Below are positions 57,430 through 64,000 of a stretch of DNA of 64,000 bases, one piece after another. The notes under the pieces were generated by a model. The model had not been told where the DNA came from, did not search any database, and saw nothing but the letters and a program-made list of their open reading frames with translations. A program made the position numbers and the translations under genes. The stretch is from Paractinoplanes bogorensis (GTDB lineage Bacteria > Actinomycetota > Actinomycetes > Mycobacteriales > Micromonosporaceae). The stretch is from contig NZ_JAHKKG010000002.1 of the NCBI RefSeq assembly GCF_018829635.1, forward strand, positions 310,001 through 374,000, written 5' to 3'. The first letter of the stretch is position 1. Every line of letters starts with the position of its first letter.

Positions 57430-59234
57430 AGGTCGATCTGCATCAGGTCGATCCCGCGGTCGGCCGCGAACCCCCGGACGTCGGGCGAACCGACCCGGGC
57501 CGCGTCGGCCGCCGCGTCGTCCGGCATCGTCTGGGACTGCCGTTCCGCGGCCACCCGGGCCAGGTAGTGCTCGACCTCGCGCTCGCGGACCACCTTGTCC
57601 CAGCCGAGCGCGTTGCCCATCACTTCGGCCGCGTGGGCGGCCGATTCGGTGCCGCGGTGGGCCGTCTCGATCGAGATGCGGGTGCGGCGGGTGAGCACGT
57701 CGTCGAGGTGCAGTGCGCCCTCGGCCAGGGCGGCGTAGGCCACCTCGGCCGCCAGGTATTCGGGGGCGCCGGCCAGCGGGACGGCCAGGTCGGGATCCGC
57801 CTTGATCATCGCGAGCAGGTGGACGGCCAGCGTGCCGTAGCGCTCGAGCAGGTGCTCGATCACGCCCGCGGTGACGCCGTGGCGGCGGGCCGTGTCTTGC
57901 CGGTCGCGCCAGGCGGCGTTGTAGCCGTCGGCACCCAGCAGCGGCAGCTGGTCGGTGCGGGACTCCGGAAGGGGGCCACCGAGCCGGGCCACCGCCCGGT
58001 CGATGACGTCGGAGGCCATCACCCGGTAGGTCGTGTATTTGCCGCCGGCCACCAGCAGCAGGCCCAGCATCGGCTCGACCACCGCGTGCTCGCGGGAGAG
58101 CTTGGACGTCGAGTCGGCCTCGCCGGACAGCAACGGCCGCAACCCGGCGTAGACGCCCTCGATGTCGTCGGTCGTCAGCGGCCGGTCGAGCACCGTGTTG
58201 ACCTGGTCGAGCAGGTATCGGATGTCACGGGCGGAGGCGGCGGGGTGGGAGCGGTCGAGCTTCCAGTCGGTGTCGGTGGTGCCGATGATCCAGTGGCCGC
58301 CCCACGGGATGACGAAGAGCACCGAGGTGGGCGTGCGCAGGATGAGCCCGGCCTCGCCGGTGATGGCCGAGCGCGGCACCACCAGGTGAACGCCCTTGGA
58401 GGCGCGGACCCGGAAACCCGGACGTACGCCCACATCGCGCAGCATCTGCGACATGTCGTCGCTCCACACGCCGGTGGCGGCCACGACCGTACGGGCGCGC
58501 ACCTCGAACTCGGGTGAGTCGGGTGACTCGAGGTCGCGGACGCGCACCCCGACCACCTCGCGGGCCTCGCGGACGAAACCCACCACGCGGGCGCTGGTCA
58601 CCACGGCCGCGCCGAGGCTGGCCGCCGTGCGGGCGAGCGTCACCACCAGCCGGGCGTCGTCGACCTGGCCGTCGTAGTAGCGGATCGCCCCGGCCAGGGT
58701 GTCGGCCCGCAGGCTCGGGAACAGGTGGCGGGCGCCGTCGCGGCTCAGGTGCTTGTGCAGCGGCATGCCCCGGCCGGTGCCGAAGACACCCGCGAAGACG
58801 TCGTACGCCGCCACGCCGAGCCCGTAGTAGGCCCGCCGGCCGACCCGGGCGGCCGGATTGCCGGTGGGCAGCGGCACCAGGATCGGCACCGGCCGCACGA
58901 GGTGGGGCGCCAGCCGGGTGGAGAGCAGGCCCCGCTCGGTCAGCGCCTCGTGCACCAGGTGCAACTCGAGCTGTTCCAGATAGCGCAGGCCACCGTGGAT
59001 CAGCTTGCTGGAGCGGCTGGACGTGCCGGCCGCGAGGTCACGGGCCTCGACCAGGGCGACCTTGAGGCCACGGGAGGCGGCGTCGAGGGCGGCGCCGGCG
59101 CCGGTGACCCCGCCGCCGATGACGAGGACGTCGAACTGTTCGTCACGCAGACGCCGGATGTCGGAGACCCGGCGGATCGGGGAGAGACGACCGGCCGCGT
59201 AACGGGAGACGGAGGGTTCGCGCACGCGTCCCAC
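57426..59234 (-). CDS. glpD: Aerobic glycerol-3-phosphate dehydrogenase GlpD
   Basis: 602 residues. FAD-binding N-terminus VLVIGGGVTGAGAALDAASR; the substrate motif GTSSRSSKLIHGGLRYLE is diagnostic for GlpD. RASKGVHLVVPRSAI and VAGGKYTTYRVMASD complete the family signature, and a DAO_C helical domain ends the protein. It oxidises glycerol-3-phosphate to dihydroxyacetone phosphate, passing electrons to quinone at the membrane. GTG at 59234 chosen; GTG 59225 is also possible. Divergent from the giant secreted protein. Confidence 0.96.
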   Translation of the reverse strand: MGRVREPSVSRYAAGRLSPIRRVSDIRRLRDEQFDVLVIGGGVTGAGAALDAASRGLKVALVEARDLAAGTSSRSSKLIHGGLRYLEQLELHLVHEALTERGLLSTRLAPHLVRPVPILVPLPTGNPAARVGRRAYYGLGVAAYDVFAGVFGTGRGMPLHKHLSRDGARHLFPSLRADTLAGAIRYYDGQVDDARLVVTLARTAASLGAAVVTSARVVGFVREAREVVGVRVRDLESPDSPEFEVRARTVVAATGVWSDDMSQMLRDVGVRPGFRVRASKGVHLVVPRSAITGEAGLILRTPTSVLFVIPWGGHWIIGTTDTDWKLDRSHPAASARDIRYLLDQVNTVLDRPLTTDDIEGVYAGLRPLLSGEADSTSKLSREHAVVEPMLGLLLVAGGKYTTYRVMASDVIDRAVARLGGPLPESRTDQLPLLGADGYNAAWRDRQDTARRHGVTAGVIEHLLERYGTLAVHLLAMIKADPDLAVPLAGAPEYLAAEVAYAALAEGALHLDDVLTRRTRISIETAHRGTESAAHAAEVMGNALGWDKVVREREVEHYLARVAAERQSQTMPDDAAADAARVGSPDVRGFAADRGIDLMQIDL

Positions 59235-59272
59235 GTTAGCGCCCGCAAGCGCTCCCGAACCCGTTGCTGTGT

Positions 59273-59290
59273 GCAACCGAACCGCACCCG
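59273..59290 (+). promoter_or_regulatory. Exact TcrA box upstream of the giant secreted protein
   Basis: GCAACCG-AACC-GCACCCG: both 7-mers match GCA(A/C)CCG exactly with the required 4-nt spacer. As I recall, this is the binding site of TcrA, the orphan response regulator controlling sporangium formation and spore dormancy in A. missouriensis. It lies ~72 nt before the start of the adhesin-like gene, in the divergent region with glpD. Confidence 0.65.
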
Positions 59291-59362
59291 ACGGTCCCTA
59301 GCGTCAATCCTTGGCCCGGATCACTGGAGTTCGGGTGCCGCCTCGAGACGACGGGGATCTTG

Positions 59363-62300
59363 ATGCTTCGAGCCGTTCTGCGGTCCAAGGGCTACCGAAC
59401 GCTGGTTCTGGCGGTGGTGGCCGCCGTCGCCATGACGGTGACGATCACGATCCTCGGGAATCGGGCCGACGCGGCCATCACCACCGCGTTCAGCTCCCGT
59501 TTCCAGGCGAACGTCAACGGCTCGATCCTGCTGCGCGGTAACACCAACATGGTGTGCCCGCCGGCGGCGACCGGCTGCACCGACGGTCAGAACGGCCTGG
59601 CCACCGGCTCCGGGCTGGCCACGCTGAACAACAACAACTACGTCATGCAGTACGCGGACGCCGATGGTGACGCCGGCACGTTCAACGACAGCACGGCGAC
59701 CATCACGCTGCCCGCCAACAGCAAGGTCCTGTTCGCGGGCCTCTACTGGAGCGCCGACACCTCCGCCGGCACGAGCGGCGCCGCGGCTCTCAACGCCGGG
59801 AACAAGGGCAACGTCCGTTTCCGTACGCCGTCAGCCTCGTCCTGGAACGCAGTGACCGCCTCGACGGTGTTCACCAACGGCACGAACTCGGCCTACCAGG
59901 GCTTCGCCGACGTCACCTCGCTCGTCTCGGGCGCGGGCAGCGGCGTCTACAGCGTGGCCGACATCCAGGCCGGTACCGGCAAGGACCGGTACGCCGGCTG
60001 GGCGCTCGCGATCGCGTACCAGAACGCGAGCGAGGCCATGCACAGCCTGCGCATCTTCGACGGCTTCGGCGTGGTCAGCAGCAGCGACACCAGCGTCAAG
60101 ATCCCGGTCAGCGGCTTCCAGACCCCGCAGAGCGGCACCGTGCACGCCAGCGTCGGCACCGTCGTCTACGAGGGTGACCTGGGCCTGACCGGCGACAACC
60201 TGATGCTCGACAACCAGAAGATGTCGGACGCCGCGAACCCCGAGGACAACTTCTTCAACAGCACCGTGAGCGAGGCCGGCGCCAACATCACCAGCGGCCG
60301 CTCGCCCGGCAACAAGAACCTGATGGGCGTCGACGTCGACCAGTTCGACGCGACCGGCAAGCTCGGCAACAACGTGCAGAACGCCGAGCTGACCCTGACC
60401 ACCGGCGGCGAGACCTTCTACCCGGGCGTGGTCACCTTCACCACCGACCTGTTCGCCCCGGACGTGCAGTCCACCGTGACCGGCGCCGACCTCGACGGTG
60501 GCGACCTGCTGCCCGGCGACACGATCGAGTACACGATCGTGGTGAAGAACGACGGCACCGACACCGCGCTCAACACCGTGATCAGCAACGCGATCCCGAC
60601 GCACACCACCTACGTGCCCGGTTCGCTCACCGTGGCCGGTGCCCCGCGGACCGACGCCTCCGGTGACGACAACGCCCAGTTCGGCAGCGGCACCGCGACC
60701 TGGAACGTCGGGACGCTGGCCCACAACGACACCACCACCCTCACCTTCCGGGTCAAGGTCGACAACGACACCCCGGCCGGCTACTCGATCGTCAACCTGG
60801 CCAACAGCTCCTACACGGCCCAGTTCACCGGCATGGCCGTCAACGGCGTGCCCGCCGCCAGCACCATGACCGTGCAGCAGCCGCACGCCGACCTGTCGGC
60901 CGCGCTCACCGTCTCACCGACCGCCGTGCAGCGCGCCACCTCGCCGAACGGCCTCACCTACACCGTCAAGGTCACCAACAACGGCACCGACCTGGAGCCG
61001 GCCGCCACGGCCGAGCTGACCCTGCCCACCGGCGTCACCACCGGCCCGATCCCGTCGGGCTGCACGCTCGCGGGTTCGGTCGTCACCTGCTCGGCGGGCG
61101 CGCTGCTCAAGAACACCGCGGCCACCTTCACCATCCCGGCCTCGATCGCGTCGAATGCCGACCCGAGCGCGGTGGCGGTCCTCAAGGTCTCCGGCACCGG
61201 CGCCGACTCGGTCGTGCCCAACAACACCGCTTCGGCCGCCGTACGCGTCAACGCCGCCCCCACCGCGGTCGCTGACTCGGCCGGCACCACCAACGGCGTC
61301 CCGGTGACGATCGACGTCCGCGCCAACGACAGCGACCCGGACGACGCCCGCGCCGACCTCACCGTCACCCTCGGCACCCCGCCGACGCACGGCCAGGCCG
61401 TCGTCAACGCCGACAACACCATCACCTACACGCCCGACCTGGGCTGGACCGGCGCCGACTCGTTCGGCTACTTCGTCTCCGACGGCCGCGGCGGCAGTGA
61501 CACCGCGACGGTCACCGTGACCACCGCGAACGCCGCCCCGGTGGCGGTCGACGACACCCGGGCCACCCCGGCCGGCACCCCGATCGACATCACCGTGCTC
61601 GGCAACGACTCCGACCCGAACAACAACCCGATCCACGTCGCCTCGATCACCCAGCCGGTTGCCGGCAAGGGCAGCGCGACGCTGAACGGCGACACCGTCA
61701 CCTACACCCCGCCCGCGGGCTTCGCCGGCACCGCCACCTTCACCTACGTCGTCGAGGACAGCCTCGGCGCGCAGTCGACGGCCAACGTCACGGTCACCGT
61801 CGGCAACGCCAAGCCGGTCGCCGCGAACGACCAGGCCACCGTCGCCTACCGCGGCAACGTCACGATCGACGTGCTGAACAACGACACCGACGCCAACCAC
61901 GACACCCTGACCATCAAGTCGGTCGGCACCCCCGACCACGGCACCGCGACCATCACGGCCGGCAAGATCGTCTACTCGGCGCCGGCCGGGTTCTCCGGTG
62001 ACGCCACCTTCACGTACGTCGTCACCGACGGCACCGACGACGACACCGCGACCGTGACCGTGACCGTGGCCAACGCCGCGCCCACGGCGGCCGACCAGTC
62101 CGTCCACACGGCCACGAACACCGCCGTACGCATCGACGCGCTCCAGGGCGCCACCGACCCGAACGGCGACACCCTGACCGTCAGCGGGTTCACCAACCCA
62201 GCCAACGGCAGCCTGGCCCGTAACGCCGACGGCACCCTGACCTACACGCCCGCCACCGCCTACGCCGGCAACGACAGCTTCACCTTCACCGTCGACGACG

Positions 62301-64000
62301 GTCACGGCGGCACCGACACCAAGACGGTCAGCATCGTCGTCACCAACGGCGTCCCGACCGCCGGGCCCGACTCGGTCACCGTGCCCGCGGGCACCGTCGC
62401 CACGATCGACGTGCTGGCCAACGACACCGACCCGAACAACGACCCGCTGACCGTGACCATCGACCAGGCGCCGTCGCACGGCACCGCCACCGTCGGCGCG
62501 AACGGCAAGGTCACCTACACGCCGGCCGCCGGCTACGTCGGCAGCGACTCGTTCCACTACACCGTGGACGACGGCAAGGGCGGCACGGCGGGCGCGACCG
62601 TAACCATCGGCCTGGTCAACACGGCTCCGGTGGCCCGCGACGACGCGAGCACGACCGACACGGACACCGCCGTGACGATCACGCCGCTGGCCAACGACAC
62701 CGACGAGAACGGCGACGCCCTGACCGTCACCGCCATCACCAACCCGGCCAAGGGCACCGCCGTCCTGGCCGCCGACGGCACGATCGCGTACACCCCGAAC
62801 GCCGGCTTCTTCGGCACCGACACCTTCACCTACTCGATCCGCGACGCGCACGGGCTCACCGCCACGGCGATCATCACGGTCACCGTCCGCAACGCCGCGC
62901 CGATCGCGGTGGACGACCGGTTCGTCGTACGCCCCGGCGTGACCACGAAGCTGGACCTGCTCGCCAACGACCGCGACCCGAACACCGGCCAGGTGCTCAG
63001 CATCGCCACGCTCGGCACGCCGGCCAAGGGCACGGTCACGCTCAACGCCGACGGCACGGTCAGCTACCGTCCGAACCCGCTCACCCAGGGCACCGACACG
63101 TTCGACTACGTGCTGACCGACGACCTCGGCCTGACCGACACCGGCACGGTCACCATCGTGATCGACGCGCTGCCGGTGGCCGGCGCCGACACCGCCACCA
63201 CCCCGGGCGGCCAGCCCGTGGACATCGCGGTGCTGACCAACGACACCGACCCCGAGGGCGGCGTGCTGACGCTGGTCTCGGCCGGCACCCCGGCTCACGG
63301 CACCACCAGCGTCGTCGGCAACAAGGTCCGCTACACGCCGGCCACCGGCTTCAGCGGCACCGACACGTTCACCTACGTGGTGCGCGACGCGGCCGGCAAC
63401 GACGTGACCGGCACGGTGACCGTCACCGTGGCCAACTCGGCCCCGGTCGCCGCCGACGACTCGGCCGCGGTGCTCGCGGGCAAGAGCGTCGACGTGAACG
63501 TGCTGGCCAACGACACCGACCCCAACACCGGCCAGACGCTGACGGTGACCGCGGTCGGCACCCCGGCCCACGGCACGGCCACCATCGTCAACGGCAAGGT
63601 CCGCTACACGGCGGCCGCCGACTACGCCGGCACCGACACCTTCACCTACACGATCAGCGACGGGAACGGCGGCACCGCCCAGGCGACGGTCACCGTGACG
63701 GTCAGCTCGGGCGCGGCGGTCGCCGTGGCCGACGAGCGGACCACGCCGTACCAGCAGCCGATCACCGTGGCCGTGCTCGGCAACGACCTGGACCCCGACG
63801 GCACCCTGACCCTGAGCAGCGTGACCACGCCCGACCACGGCACCGCGGTGATCGAGGGCAACAAGGTCAAGTTCACGCCGCCGGCCGGCTTCACCGGTGT
63901 CGCCACGTTCAGCTACACCGCTGTGGACGGCGACGGCAACCACACCACCGCGACCGTCACCATCACCGTGGGCGCCCCGCCCGTGGTGCCGGACAAGTCG
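59363..64000 (+). CDS. Giant secreted Ig/cadherin-like repeat protein (3' end beyond window)
   Basis: 1546 codons seen, open at the right edge. Residues 1–37 are a signal or anchor (LVLAVVAAVAMTVTITIL). Residues ~38–360 form a unique beta-rich domain; two DUF11-like domains follow at ~362–500 (DTIEYTIVVKNDGTDTALNT) and ~508–625 (LTYTVKVTNNGTDLEP). From ~632 on come ten ~90-residue repeats and the start of an eleventh, each with A-P-V-A-x-D-D at the start, V-L-x-N-D-T-D-P, H-G-T-A and DTFTYTVxDxxGG. Such repeats build long fibrous adhesins or spore/sporangium surface proteins. ATG at 59363 follows GGGGATCT. Preceded by an exact TcrA box. Confidence 0.9.
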   Translation, partial: MLRAVLRSKGYRTLVLAVVAAVAMTVTITILGNRADAAITTAFSSRFQANVNGSILLRGNTNMVCPPAATGCTDGQNGLATGSGLATLNNNNYVMQYADADGDAGTFNDSTATITLPANSKVLFAGLYWSADTSAGTSGAAALNAGNKGNVRFRTPSASSWNAVTASTVFTNGTNSAYQGFADVTSLVSGAGSGVYSVADIQAGTGKDRYAGWALAIAYQNASEAMHSLRIFDGFGVVSSSDTSVKIPVSGFQTPQSGTVHASVGTVVYEGDLGLTGDNLMLDNQKMSDAANPEDNFFNSTVSEAGANITSGRSPGNKNLMGVDVDQFDATGKLGNNVQNAELTLTTGGETFYPGVVTFTTDLFAPDVQSTVTGADLDGGDLLPGDTIEYTIVVKNDGTDTALNTVISNAIPTHTTYVPGSLTVAGAPRTDASGDDNAQFGSGTATWNVGTLAHNDTTTLTFRVKVDNDTPAGYSIVNLANSSYTAQFTGMAVNGVPAASTMTVQQPHADLSAALTVSPTAVQRATSPNGLTYTVKVTNNGTDLEPAATAELTLPTGVTTGPIPSGCTLAGSVVTCSAGALLKNTAATFTIPASIASNADPSAVAVLKVSGTGADSVVPNNTASAAVRVNAAPTAVADSAGTTNGVPVTIDVRANDSDPDDARADLTVTLGTPPTHGQAVVNADNTITYTPDLGWTGADSFGYFVSDGRGGSDTATVTVTTANAAPVAVDDTRATPAGTPIDITVLGNDSDPNNNPIHVASITQPVAGKGSATLNGDTVTYTPPAGFAGTATFTYVVEDSLGAQSTANVTVTVGNAKPVAANDQATVAYRGNVTIDVLNNDTDANHDTLTIKSVGTPDHGTATITAGKIVYSAPAGFSGDATFTYVVTDGTDDDTATVTVTVANAAPTAADQSVHTATNTAVRIDALQGATDPNGDTLTVSGFTNPANGSLARNADGTLTYTPATAYAGNDSFTFTVDDGHGGTDTKTVSIVVTNGVPTAGPDSVTVPAGTVATIDVLANDTDPNNDPLTVTIDQAPSHGTATVGANGKVTYTPAAGYVGSDSFHYTVDDGKGGTAGATVTIGLVNTAPVARDDASTTDTDTAVTITPLANDTDENGDALTVTAITNPAKGTAVLAADGTIAYTPNAGFFGTDTFTYSIRDAHGLTATAIITVTVRNAAPIAVDDRFVVRPGVTTKLDLLANDRDPNTGQVLSIATLGTPAKGTVTLNADGTVSYRPNPLTQGTDTFDYVLTDDLGLTDTGTVTIVIDALPVAGADTATTPGGQPVDIAVLTNDTDPEGGVLTLVSAGTPAHGTTSVVGNKVRYTPATGFSGTDTFTYVVRDAAGNDVTGTVTVTVANSAPVAADDSAAVLAGKSVDVNVLANDTDPNTGQTLTVTAVGTPAHGTATIVNGKVRYTAAADYAGTDTFTYTISDGNGGTAQATVTVTVSSGAAVAVADERTTPYQQPITVAVLGNDLDPDGTLTLSSVTTPDHGTAVIEGNKVKFTPPAGFTGVATFSYTAVDGDGNHTTATVTITVGAPPVVPDKS

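Noticed and set aside
60914..63943. 1009-codon open frame on the minus strand inside the giant repeat protein
   Set aside because: It is a shadow: high GC gives stop-free antisense frames, while the plus-strand frame has a signal peptide, known domains and regular repeats.
1..64000. tRNA, rRNA, insertion sequences, integrase or phage genes
   Set aside because: Looked for cloverleaf arms, CCA ends, transposase motifs and flanking inverted repeats; none was convincing.

Overview
The window is GC-rich, densely packed DNA with many GTG/TTG starts and ATGA/GTGA overlaps. It looks like chromosomal DNA of a motile, mycothiol-using actinomycete. A flagellar/chemotaxis cluster, mycothiol synthase, a GlnR-type regulator, LmeA, a YgfZ–Fur pair and motifs resembling the published Actinoplanes missouriensis FliA promoters and TcrA box point to Actinoplanes or a close sporangium-forming Micromonosporaceae relative. 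This is inference; no rRNA or species marker is present. I see no tRNA, rRNA, insertion sequence, phage or CRISPR array.

1–15.7 kb (all minus strand) is the motility block. Read in the direction of transcription it runs: OmpR-type regulator, cheA-cheW-(unknown)-cheB-cheR-cheY-cheX-cheY-(CheX-like), terminator, flgD-flgE, terminator, flbD-motA-motB-fliL, terminator, fliM-fliN-fliO-fliP (cut by the window edge). FliA-like promoters precede cheA, flbD and fliM, and TcrA-box-like repeats precede flbD and flgD. The flagellar sigma factor and TcrA would have to be encoded elsewhere.

15.7–29.3 kb is a housekeeping mixture: a CAP-domain secreted protein, murB, a mycothiol-dependent enzyme, a GH1 beta-glucosidase with its LacI regulator and a palindromic operator, an EI24 membrane protein, an intergenic region with two DnaA boxes, secreted Pro-rich and PKD proteins, an HBHA-like/XRE pair, asparaginase, a BKACE-family protein, YgfZ and Fur.

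29.3–44.7 kb has nitrobindin with a tiny membrane peptide, DsrE, Nudix, a DinG-like helicase and an ECF41 sigma factor. It also has two phosphate uptake systems, DUF47-pit (low affinity) and pstSCAB (high affinity), each with a PHO-box-like direct repeat.

44.7–59.2 kb contains mshD, glnR, lmeA, a cysteine-rich leader peptide ahead of the sseA/DUF1416 sulfur operon, an AI-2E-family transporter, a GroES-like protein, a PrsW protease carrying a ~485-residue QPGY-rich tail, a FUSC transporter, an HD protein, DUF4031 and glpD.

59.3–64 kb is the start of a giant secreted Ig/cadherin-like repeat protein. Its upstream region holds an exact match to the TcrA-box consensus as I recall it, linking it by inference to the sporangium/spore programme. 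This is the signal in the window I would test first.
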